Translations under genes and position numbers: made by a program
Origin: Candidatus Altimarinota bacterium
Lineage (GTDB): Bacteria; Patescibacteriota; Gracilibacteria; UBA4473
DNA length: 5,074 nt
Assembly: GCA_020630245.1 (NCBI GenBank)
Contig: JAHDBZ010000001.1
Location: forward strand, 95,423 to 100,496
Reading direction: 5' to 3'
In this document: one piece after another, positions 1 to 5,074 of the stretch
Layout of the letters: each line of letters opens with the position of its first letter
Position numbering within the stretch: position 1 is the first letter of the stretch
Notes under the pieces: generated by a model
What the model saw: the letters and a program-made list of their open reading frames with translations, nothing else
Told to the model about the DNA's origin: nothing
Database searches by the model: none

Positions 1-341
1 AGACTCGCGGATTCAGCAATGGCAAAGGCTAGTATCAGTAGCGGCAATATCCAGAAGACTGGTAGCTCTGCTACGATATTTGCCCCGGCGAAGGCTGATA
101 TGACGTAGAGTGGTCCATTTTTGAGTACAAATCTCCAGTCAATGTCTCGCCAGAATCCGATCAGAGCCCCAACAGCATTCGCATTCGATCCCATCTTGAA
201 TGAACCAATCAGTTCGCCGAGACTTAGGTGTGGGAAAAATACCTGCAGCAACGCCAAAAAAATCGGCGTGCTCGAACCAACGATCACACTCATAAGTGCG
301 ATGAAGAAACCAATTAGGAACAAAATTAGGGGGTCGGACAT
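1..341 (-). CDS. TauE/SafE-family membrane permease, N-terminal part (runs off the window)
   Basis: The first 113 residues of a hydrophobic integral membrane protein are visible; the C-terminus lies beyond base 1. Hydrophobic stretches at about residues 4-22, 25-37, 54-64, 78-91 and 94-109 suggest several membrane helices. The pattern of a first helix followed by a Gly/Ser/Pro-containing turn (VGSSTP, 21-26), a conserved small-residue stretch (GSNANAVGALIGF, 51-63) and a short polar loop RDIDWR (65-70) matches the N-terminal half of TauE/SafE (formerly DUF81) permeases, which are proposed to export sulfite, sulfoacetate or other small anions. The substrate here cannot be inferred. The usual glycine-rich GxGGG turn is replaced by GSST. 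The ATG at 341 is preceded in frame by a TGA stop a few bases upstream, so it is the first possible start. No Shine-Dalgarno sequence is seen. The family call rests on pattern resemblance only. Confidence 0.68.
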   Translation of the reverse strand, partial: MSDPLILFLIGFFIALMSVIVGSSTPIFLALLQVFFPHLSLGELIGSFKMGSNANAVGALIGFWRDIDWRFVLKNGPLYVISAFAGANIVAELPVFWILPLLILAFAIAESAS

Positions 342-350
342 TCGTCATTG

Positions 351-378
351 ATTTTAAAGATTGTGGCGATATTGACCA
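351..378 (-). promoter_or_regulatory. Candidate promoter of the TauE/SafE-like gene
   Basis: Reading leftward, TGGTCA (378-373, 4 of 6 to TTGACA) and TAAAAT (356-351, 5 of 6 to TATAAT) are separated by 16 bp. Transcription would begin near base 344, only about three bases before the ATG at 341, so the transcript would be essentially leaderless. The -35 box uses almost the same bases as the opposing promoter candidate at 372-400, so the two would compete. Consensus matching in an AT-rich region gives many false hits, so this is tentative. Confidence 0.3.
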
Positions 379-400
379 GGGTATCGTTTTTCCATAAAGT
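372..400 (+). promoter_or_regulatory. Candidate promoter of the methyltransferase gene
   Basis: TTGACC (372-377, 5 of 6 to the sigma-70 -35 consensus) is followed after exactly 17 bp by TAAAGT (395-400, 4 of 6 to TATAAT). Initiation would fall near base 407. That gives a leader of about 64 nt containing the hairpin at 412-445 and the AT palindrome at 451-465. Its position in the divergent gap supports it, but the -10 box is imperfect. A TTTAAT at 456-461, nine bases before the ATG, is an alternative -10 without a good -35. Confidence 0.35.
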
Positions 401-411
401 GAAGAAAATAA

Positions 412-445
412 AAATCAATGGCCGCCCTGGGTGGCCGGTTGGTTT
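412..445 (+). promoter_or_regulatory. GC-rich hairpin in the methyltransferase leader
   Basis: GGCCGC (420-425) pairs with GTGGCC (431-436, one G-T wobble) around the loop CCTGG (426-430). The stem continues past a small bulge with TCAA (415-418) against TTGG (439-442, one wobble) and AAA (412-414) against TTT (443-445). An A-rich tract lies to its left and T-rich sequence to its right, which resembles a bidirectional terminator or an attenuator. No gene converges on it, because both flanking genes point away. A role in the leader of the downstream gene therefore seems more likely than simple termination. The function is inferred. Confidence 0.45.
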
Positions 446-450
446 AACTT

Positions 451-470
451 AATAATTTAATTATTTTTTT
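451..470 (+). promoter_or_regulatory. AT palindrome and T-run replacing a ribosome binding site
   Basis: AATAATT (451-457) and AATTATT (459-465) form a perfect 7-bp inverted repeat around one base. Seven consecutive T residues (464-470) then abut the ATG at 471. There is no purine-rich Shine-Dalgarno motif at all. In this frame the TAA at 453-455 blocks any longer start, so the ATG at 471 is the first available. Such a leader would have to rely on S1-type binding of A/U-rich RNA, or be absent if transcription starts close to the ATG. Confidence 0.4.
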
Positions 471-2096
471 ATGAAGCCATTTGATAGAATTGTTGATGCA
501 AATTTTGGATACGATTTACCTCAAGAGACGTCTTTTATCGATCCTCGAACGGGAGAGGAAAAACCAGCAAAGGAGACTGGATATGACGTAGTAGGACCAC
601 AGGGAGATTATGCAACGATGACACTGTTGTCAGAACTAGGTTTTGAAGATGGCCAGTTTAACTACCATCCCGAAGAATATGCTAATCCAAATCCGCCATT
701 AGCCGCACTCAATTATTTGACGGTTCGCGGTTTACTGGACCGTGCAGATGATGACATTGCATTGACGAAAGAAGACGCTGGCGCGACTTTTGTGCTCACA
801 AAAAATGGAGAAATATTAGCGCGACACAGTCAGCAGATTCGAACTCACTTGGATACTTTTGATGACTTCTCTGGTCATTTTGAGGCAATTATTGGCACTG
901 ATAATGGTGTGGAAGAAGTACAAAACAACCAATTGGAGTCGATAACCGAAGTGCTAGCCGATAAAGATCAACAAATCTTAGACAGTTTGCTCGAGCCGTT
1001 AGCCTGGGGAATGTTGCACGAAGTCCGAGATGGAGATTTTACTATGAAAGATCATTTCGAACGGGGTTTTAAAAAAGCGTCTCATGTGGCGGTTGACCTG
1101 GCAGAGGCACGGAAACGCTTTCAATCGATCAGTCCTGATACGGAAGTAGTCTTTGATCGGTTGTTAGGTATTTTAGAGAGACGTGGAGCCATTGAAAGTT
1201 CAGGAGATCAGCATTATCGATTTATTGATACGAATCGCAATCGAGCTTACTTACGATTGTGTGGATATCATGGACTGCATGGAGGCTCATATCTACCGAC
1301 TTTTTCGAGTTTGACCGATATTACTCAGGGAAGAAAAATGTATGCCCATCGACGCCCGGATGGAGCATCAGCTGACATCCCGCTGATCTATCGAAAAGAT
1401 TCAAATTCTATATTTTCCAACGCGCTTATCCAGCCGGCACTCAAAAAAATTGTAGACTTTGTAAAAAACAGCCCTTTACTACAAAAAATACTCATTGAGG
1501 CGGCTGCCAAGGGTCGAAAGGTCGTTTTTGCCGAGTTTGGAAGTGGTGGGGGAGATATGACTCGAGCATTGAAGAACGCAATACCAGAACTATATGCAAC
1601 CATTGGTGTAGACTTTAACGAAGGAGTTGTAAATGAAGCTCGTAAGCTGACCAATCAGCCGGGAGTACACTTTATGCACGGTGATATGACAGATCCTGAA
1701 ATATTTCAAAAAATCCGAACACAGCTCGGAGAAGATATAGATATTTTAAGTATTACGGATTTTATTCCGCACGATATTGGGAAGGAAATGACACAACATT
1801 TTTTGGCCACTTGTAGAGAAAACAATCCAGGAAAGCCTCTCTACATAACTGACTCTTTGCAATTTTCCAAAAAGGCTACCTTTGAGGATATGCGTCTGCA
1901 TCCAAATTATCAATTACCGTTTTTTCGCCTCATTCATGAGTTCTCAGGACAAGAGTTATCAGATGAGCAAGAATTTTTTGAAGCCTTTAATCTCGGAAAA
2001 TTTAAAGTTTTGCAGAAATATCCAATTTCATATGGTCGCGGTCGAAAGCATGAGTCCTTTGCAACGATTATGGCCACAGAATCTATTCCTGCCTAA
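471..2096 (+). CDS. Class I SAM-dependent methyltransferase, AprA-MT2/2-ketoarginine methyltransferase-like
   Basis: A 541-residue soluble protein. The C-terminal half carries a Rossmann methyltransferase fold: motif I FGSGGG (356-361) for SAM binding, the acidic end of strand 2 in GVDFN (379-383, Asp381), HGDMTDP (403-409), and motif IV ILSITDFIPHDIG (425-437). The N-terminal half looks helical with two winged-helix-like segments: NYLTVRGLL (81-89) leading to a Leu-Thr-rich wing, and LLGILERRGAIE (231-242) followed by HYRFID. A GGSYLPTFSSLTDITQGRKMY stretch (271-291) links the halves. This arrangement resembles the long methyltransferases around AprA-MT2, MrsA and SgvM, some of which C-methylate 2-keto acids. 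The substrate is not predictable here. It stands alone on this strand, and its TAA stop overlaps the sufB stop. Base composition is visibly AT-richer than sufB. I am confident of the methyltransferase call and moderately confident of the subgroup. Confidence 0.85.
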   Translation: MKPFDRIVDANFGYDLPQETSFIDPRTGEEKPAKETGYDVVGPQGDYATMTLLSELGFEDGQFNYHPEEYANPNPPLAALNYLTVRGLLDRADDDIALTKEDAGATFVLTKNGEILARHSQQIRTHLDTFDDFSGHFEAIIGTDNGVEEVQNNQLESITEVLADKDQQILDSLLEPLAWGMLHEVRDGDFTMKDHFERGFKKASHVAVDLAEARKRFQSISPDTEVVFDRLLGILERRGAIESSGDQHYRFIDTNRNRAYLRLCGYHGLHGGSYLPTFSSLTDITQGRKMYAHRRPDGASADIPLIYRKDSNSIFSNALIQPALKKIVDFVKNSPLLQKILIEAAAKGRKVVFAEFGSGGGDMTRALKNAIPELYATIGVDFNEGVVNEARKLTNQPGVHFMHGDMTDPEIFQKIRTQLGEDIDILSITDFIPHDIGKEMTQHFLATCRENNPGKPLYITDSLQFSKKATFEDMRLHPNYQLPFFRLIHEFSGQELSDEQEFFEAFNLGKFKVLQKYPISYGRGRKHESFATIMATESIPA

Positions 2097-3502
2097 CCCA
2101 CACTTCCTTCCATCTCTAGCTCGATCAACCGGTTTAATTCGCCGGCGTATTCGAGTGGCAATGTTTTGACGATCTCATCGAGGAAACCATTAACGATCAT
2201 GCCCTTGGCCGTTTCTTCATCAATCCCACGAGATTCGAAGTAGAGGAGTACTTCGTCTGAGATCTTTCCGGCACTGGCTTCATGGTTGATCTGGGCGCTG
2301 TCATTGGCACAGTTGATGTGCGGGATGGTGTCTGAGACGGATTGATCATCGAGCATCAGCGCATCACATTCGACGGTGATGATGGCGTTGTCCGCCGTTT
2401 CTTTGATATCGACCGAGCCGCGGTAGGTAGAGATGCCCCCGCCTTTGGATAGACTTTTTGATACGACCGAAGCGCGGCAATCTTTACCGACGATGGTGAT
2501 CTTGGCACCGGTGTCTTGGTTCTGGTCTTTGTTGGCGAAGGCGACGCCGAGATGATCGGCGCGGGAGTTGTCGCCGACCAAGATAGAGGCTGGGTAGAGC
2601 ATAGTGGTGCCAGAGCCAAGGTTGCCTCCGATCCATTCCATGCGGCCAGACTGTTTCACGATGGCTCGCTTGGTATTTAGGTTATAAGTGTCTTGGGACC
2701 AGTTTTCGACGGAGCTGTAACGCGCCCGGGCGTTTTCGCCCACGAAGACTTCCACACCACCAGCATGCAGAGAGTTTTCGCCAAATTTTGGCGCAGAACA
2801 GCCTTCGATGTATTCGACATCGGCGCCGGGTTCGACTACGATCAATGTGTGCTCAAATTGGCCACCATTTTTGGCATTCATGCGGAAATAGGCCTGGAGT
2901 GGCTGCGTGACCTTAACTCCTTCCGGTACGTAGAGGAATGTGCCGCCTGAGAAAATGGCGTAGTGCAGAGCGGCAAATTTGTGATCGTTAATCGGGATAC
3001 AGTTGGTGAAATATTTTTTCACGATTTCCGGGTATTTTTGGATTGCGACATCAAAGTCCTCAAAGATAACACCTTGTGATGTCCATTCGTCTTTGAGATT
3101 GTGATAGACGGTTTCACTATCGTACTGCGCACCGACTCCGGCGAGAACAGCGCGTTCGGCCTCCGGTATCTTGAGTCGTTCAAAGGTTCGTTTGATATCA
3201 TCAGGGACATCGTCCCAGGATTTTTGATTTTTTTCTTCAGCGGCGGAGGCAAAGTAAACAATATCGTCGAGATCTAGATCGCTGAGATCCGGCCCCCAAG
3301 CGGGTAGCGGACGGCGATTAAATTCTGCTAGTGCTTTGAGACGTATATCGAGTACCCAATCCGGTTCGTTTTTTTCAGCGGAAATCTGACGGATCAGGGC
3401 TTCACTGAGCCCCTTTCCATATTTGCCGACATAGGATTGATCATCTGCGTGATCGAGATCCGAGCGGTCAAGAGTGGTGAAATCAACAGTAGGTGGTGTC
3501 AT
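2093..3502 (-). CDS. sufB: Fe-S cluster assembly scaffold protein SufB
   Basis: A 469-residue SufB, the scaffold subunit of the cytoplasmic SUF complex on which nascent Fe-S clusters are built with SufC ATP hydrolysis. Family landmarks in order: GVGAQYDSETVYHNLK (122-137), HKFAALHYAIFSGGTFLYVPEGVKV (174-198), QAYFRMNAKNGGQFEHTL (203-220), YIEGCSAP (231-238), the beta-helix core, CDALMLDD (379-386), INHEAS (405-410), and the C-terminal NRLIELEMEGSVG. By my alignment, Cys235, Cys379 and Glu408 correspond to E. coli SufB Cys254, Cys405 and Glu434, the residues implicated in sulfur transfer and cluster formation, so the protein should be active. It is last in the sufC operon, one base after the preceding stop. 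The ATG at 3502 is chosen over an in-frame TTG at 3520 that would overlap the upstream gene and add six unconserved residues. It ends in TAG, overlapping the convergent methyltransferase. No sufD follows. Confidence 0.96.
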   Translation of the reverse strand: MTPPTVDFTTLDRSDLDHADDQSYVGKYGKGLSEALIRQISAEKNEPDWVLDIRLKALAEFNRRPLPAWGPDLSDLDLDDIVYFASAAEEKNQKSWDDVPDDIKRTFERLKIPEAERAVLAGVGAQYDSETVYHNLKDEWTSQGVIFEDFDVAIQKYPEIVKKYFTNCIPINDHKFAALHYAIFSGGTFLYVPEGVKVTQPLQAYFRMNAKNGGQFEHTLIVVEPGADVEYIEGCSAPKFGENSLHAGGVEVFVGENARARYSSVENWSQDTYNLNTKRAIVKQSGRMEWIGGNLGSGTTMLYPASILVGDNSRADHLGVAFANKDQNQDTGAKITIVGKDCRASVVSKSLSKGGGISTYRGSVDIKETADNAIITVECDALMLDDQSVSDTIPHINCANDSAQINHEASAGKISDEVLLYFESRGIDEETAKGMIVNGFLDEIVKTLPLEYAGELNRLIELEMEGSVG

Positions 3503-3503
3503 G

Positions 3504-4109
3504 TCAGTATCTTTTTGCAAAAAATTTATGAATTCCGAATGGCTTTACTGCGTTTCCTACAAATTCGGGCACTTCAGCAGCTTTTTTGAGGCTGGCTACG
3601 GTATAAAAACTCCGTGGATGGTATTTTTGCAGGACTGGAATAATTTTTTCAGCCTGTTTTCTCGTCGCTGGCATGAAGACCATAAAACTTTTTCCTTCAT
3701 TAGATTCTGGTTCTAAGAGCGTGAATCTTAGTCGATTTTTTTGAAGCCATTCAAGAAGTGCTTCGGGCTGTGTTCTCGTAATGAGTTCAATTACCACGTG
3801 TCCTTGAGCTAATTTCTCTTCAAACCAGGTTCCAAAATAAATTCCAAGACCAAATCCAATGGCGTAAGCAAAGTAGGAAGTCCACCCGTTAAGATTTTGA
3901 AAAACAGCCGCAATTACAACGAGCCAAATGAAAGCTTCGGTGGCTCCAAGTAAGGGAGCGAGAGTCTTGTTTCCCTGAATAGTGAGAATGGTACGATATG
4001 TGGAGATGCCGACATCGACAATCCGTGCTAGAATGATCAGCAATGGCAGTAATAAATACTCCCAAAGTTGTGGATGCGTAGTTATGAATTCAGCAAAAAA
4101 AGCAGTCAT
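3504..4109 (-). CDS. UPF0316-type membrane protein (DUF5698 + DUF2179)
   Basis: A 201-residue protein. Three predicted membrane helices occupy about residues 16-35, 50-70 and 77-95, followed by a cytosolic alpha/beta domain at about 104-185. The N-terminal ARIVDVGISTYRTILTIQG (28-46) and the YAIGFGLGIYFGTWFEEKLAQGHVVIELIT region (82-111) match the UPF0316 pattern, as in the Bacillus subtilis YebE-like proteins: DUF5698 in the membrane plus a DUF2179 domain. DUF2179 also occurs at the C-terminus of YitT-type membrane proteins and is thought to be a small regulatory or ligand-binding module. No biochemical role is established. Its ATG follows the sufC TAA with no gap, and its TGA is one base from the sufB ATG, so translation of all three is probably coupled. 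No Shine-Dalgarno motif precedes it. Its place inside a suf operon suggests, but does not show, a link to Fe-S assembly or to iron or sulfur at the membrane. Confidence 0.85.
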   Translation of the reverse strand: MTAFFAEFITTHPQLWEYLLLPLLIILARIVDVGISTYRTILTIQGNKTLAPLLGATEAFIWLVVIAAVFQNLNGWTSYFAYAIGFGLGIYFGTWFEEKLAQGHVVIELITRTQPEALLEWLQKNRLRFTLLEPESNEGKSFMVFMPATRKQAEKIIPVLQKYHPRSFYTVASLKKAAEVPEFVGNAVKPFGIHKFFAKRY

Positions 4110-4871
4110 TTATTGGATGACGTTTAGACTTGAGGTTGGTTTGGCGAAGTATTTATCAAAACCTTCGTTTTGAACTTTTTCGATCAGTTCCGGACCACCG
4201 GATTCGGCAATAACACCTTTTCCAAAGATATGGACGTGTGTGGGTTCAATTTCCTTGAGAAGCTTGTCAGAATGGGTCACCAGGATGATTGATTTGGATG
4301 TATCACTGAGGAATTCGCGGATAACTTTTCCGATCTCACGGATGGTGTCTATATCGATCCCAGAATCAATTTCATCGAGGAAGGCAAGCTGCGGTTGCAG
4401 TGTGAGCAGGGAAGCGACTTCAATCTTCTTTCGTTCTCCTCCCGAAAAACCTTTATTGGCTTCTCGATCGATAAATTCTCCCGGGAGACGTAGGGTTTCG
4501 AGCGTACTGCTTAGTCCTTTTTTAAACTTAAAACTGCTCGAAAATGCTTCATCATGGGCTTTTTTGGCCGCAAAGAGGAAATCTTTCACGCTCACACCAT
4601 CGAGCTCTGGTGGAGACTGGAACGTCAGAAAGTAACCGGCTTGTGCACGTTCGCTTGGCTCTAGTTCGGTGAAATCTTCGTCATTAAAGGTGATTTCCCC
4701 CGCGGTTTGGTCATACTTTGGATCCCCAAGGATAACGCGTCCCAGTGTTGACTTTCCCGAACCATTTGGCCCCAGTAGGACATGAGTTTCTCCTGGATTC
4801 ACGGTTAAATTGACTCCCTGTAGGATGGGAGTGTCTTCAAATTGAGCCTTGAGATCGGTTATTTTGAGCAT
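4110..4871 (-). CDS. sufC: Fe-S cluster assembly ATPase SufC
   Basis: A 253-residue ABC-type ATPase that drives cluster assembly on SufB in the cytoplasm, without a membrane transporter domain. Visible motifs are Walker A GPNGSGKST (34-42), the Q-loop in FLTFQSPPELDGVS (81-94, Gln85), the ABC signature FSGGERKK (142-149), Walker B LAFLDE (162-167) running into the SufC-typical DEIDSGIDIDT (166-176), and the H-loop histidine in LVTHSDKLL (197-205, His200). The length is close to the usual 245-255, with a short polar C-terminal tail. The ATG at 4871 gives the conventional MLKITDLKAQF start. An in-frame TTG at 4925 would add 18 residues unlike the family and coincides with the putative -35 box, so it is rejected. 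sufC is first in a tight operon with the DUF2179 gene (0 nt gap) and sufB. No good Shine-Dalgarno motif is seen upstream. Confidence 0.96.
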   Translation of the reverse strand: MLKITDLKAQFEDTPILQGVNLTVNPGETHVLLGPNGSGKSTLGRVILGDPKYDQTAGEITFNDEDFTELEPSERAQAGYFLTFQSPPELDGVSVKDFLFAAKKAHDEAFSSSFKFKKGLSSTLETLRLPGEFIDREANKGFSGGERKKIEVASLLTLQPQLAFLDEIDSGIDIDTIREIGKVIREFLSDTSKSIILVTHSDKLLKEIEPTHVHIFGKGVIAESGGPELIEKVQNEGFDKYFAKPTSSLNVIQ

Positions 4872-4895
4872 TTTTAGGTACGTCTTAGTCGGGAG

Positions 4896-4925
4896 ATTTG
4901 TACTTCGTAAGGTAGCAAAAGTCAA
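4896..4925 (-). promoter_or_regulatory. Candidate promoter of the sufC-DUF2179-sufB operon
   Basis: TTGACT (4925-4920, 5 of 6 to the -35 consensus) and TACAAA (4901-4896, 4 of 6 to TATAAT) are separated by 18 bp on the minus strand. Initiation near 4889 would give an untranslated leader of about 18 nt before the sufC ATG at 4871. This agrees with the family-based choice of start, because a start at the upstream TTG would lie outside the transcript. The -35 box sits inside the inverted repeat at 4916-4935. Confidence 0.4.
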
Positions 4926-4935
4926 AGCACTTTTG
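4916..4935. repeat. 7-bp inverted repeat over the sufC -35 box, possible operator
   Basis: CAAAAGT (4916-4922) and ACTTTTG (4929-4935) are perfect reverse complements separated by six bases. The repeat covers the putative sufC -35 element (4920-4925) and lies about 37 bp upstream of the opposing TATAAT. This is where a dimeric repressor of the suf operon would be expected to bind. I do not recognise it as an IscR, SufR or Fur box, and a chance AT-rich palindrome is possible. Confidence 0.35.
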
Positions 4936-4971
4936 TGGTCTAAATCACTGGTTTAATTATGTTTTTTAAGG

Positions 4972-4977
4972 TATAAT
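4972..4977 (+). promoter_or_regulatory. Consensus -10 box just upstream of the rightmost gene
   Basis: A perfect TATAAT lies eight bases before the ATG at 4986. The hexamer 17 bp upstream (4949-4954, TGGTTT) is a poor -35 match, and there is no extended TG motif. Initiation about seven bases downstream would fall at roughly 4984, giving a transcript with almost no leader. In that case the AAGGGG at 4978-4983 could not serve as a ribosome binding site. Confidence 0.4.
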
Positions 4978-4985
4978 AAGGGGAA

Positions 4986-5074
4986 ATGGAAAAATTTCAT
5001 CACACGCTTAAGCGGCAACTCCGAAAGGTGTTCGAAAATCCTGATTCTGGGATAGGGAAAGCTGTAAGTTTTTT
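4986..5074 (+). CDS. Unidentified protein, N-terminal 29 residues (runs off the window)
   Basis: An open frame begins with ATG and continues to the window end without a stop: MEKFHHTLKRQLRKVFENPD, then SGIGKAVSF. It is divergent from sufC, preceded by a purine run AAGGGG (4978-4983, spacing only two bases) and a consensus TATAAT. The basic amphipathic start with LKRQLRK is loosely like the N-termini of some PAS-containing sensor histidine kinases. Twenty-nine residues are too few to assign a family, and I make no functional call. It is probably a real gene, because otherwise the strand right of sufC would be unoccupied and the start signals are well placed. Confidence 0.5.
   Translation, partial: MEKFHHTLKRQLRKVFENPDSGIGKAVSF

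Noticed and set aside
139..348. A complete 69-residue minus-strand frame opening with an ATG at 348, and a 76-residue plus-strand frame at 121-351.
   Set aside because: Both overlap the permease reading frame. Their translations are Cys/Trp/Arg-rich or featureless, while the frame from 341 encodes clear membrane helices.
2100..2150. A possible terminator from CCGG repeats near 2130-2147.
   Set aside because: Only four base pairs with a long loop and no T-run on either strand.
2356..2950. Open frames antisense to, or out of frame with, sufB (2356-2619 minus, 2693-2950 plus).
   Set aside because: They lie entirely inside the strongly conserved sufB coding region, have no start signals and show no recognisable protein features.
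3503..3520. A six-residue extension of SufB from a TTG at 3520.
   Set aside because: It would overlap the upstream gene by 17 bases and adds unconserved sequence. The ATG at 3502 sits one base after the upstream stop.
4240..4635. A 131-residue plus-strand frame opposite sufC.
   Set aside because: Ser/Arg-rich translation typical of an antisense shadow of a conserved ATPase gene.
4872..4925. An 18-residue N-terminal extension of SufC from an in-frame TTG at 4925.
   Set aside because: The extra residues do not look like SufC, the ATG at 4871 gives the conserved N-terminus, and the TTG coincides with a good -35 box.
1..5074. A sulfur-handling cluster linking the TauE/SafE-like permease, the methyltransferase and the suf genes.
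   Set aside because: The permease and suf genes are separate transcription units with an unrelated-looking gene between them, and the permease substrate is unknown, so shared function would be guesswork.
1..5074. CRISPR arrays, tRNA or rRNA genes, insertion sequences and attachment sites.
   Set aside because: I found no regularly spaced repeats, cloverleaf-like segments, transposase motifs or terminal inverted repeats. Nearly all of the window is coding.

Overview
This looks like bacterial chromosomal DNA: densely packed genes, no rRNA or tRNA, and no sign of mobile elements. SufB ends in the family's typical C-terminus, with residues that align to bacterial SufB. The compact layout and lack of clear Shine-Dalgarno sites would fit an uncultivated lineage such as Candidatus Patescibacteria/CPR. 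That placement is only an impression and cannot be settled from 5 kb.

Layout, left to right. (1) Bases 1-341, minus strand: the N-terminal 113 residues of a TauE/SafE-type membrane permease, cut by the window edge. (2) Bases 342-470: a divergent intergenic region with back-to-back promoter candidates, a GC-rich hairpin, and an AT palindrome plus a T7 run directly before the next ATG. (3) Bases 471-2096, plus strand: a 541-residue SAM-dependent methyltransferase with a long N-terminal region, of the type seen in AprA-MT2/2-ketoarginine methyltransferase relatives. (4) Bases 2093-4871, minus strand: a three-gene operon transcribed sufC - UPF0316 membrane protein (DUF5698/DUF2179) - sufB, with gaps of 0 and 1 nt. 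The sufB stop codon overlaps the methyltransferase stop codon tail to tail. (5) Bases 4872-4985: a second divergent intergenic region holding a sufC promoter candidate, a perfect 7-bp inverted repeat over its -35 box, and a consensus TATAAT facing the other way. (6) Bases 4986-5074, plus strand: the first 29 codons of an unidentified protein.

Functionally, SufC (ATPase) and SufB (scaffold) are the core of the SUF machinery that assembles Fe-S clusters in the cytoplasm. No sufD, sufS, sufU or sufE lies in the window. The operon is closed at both ends, by a convergent gene and by a divergent gene, so any partners must be encoded elsewhere or SufB-SufC works without SufD. The small membrane protein lodged between sufC and sufB is the most unusual point of organisation. 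The methyltransferase appears to be an independent unit of unknown substrate. No convincing intrinsic terminator was seen.
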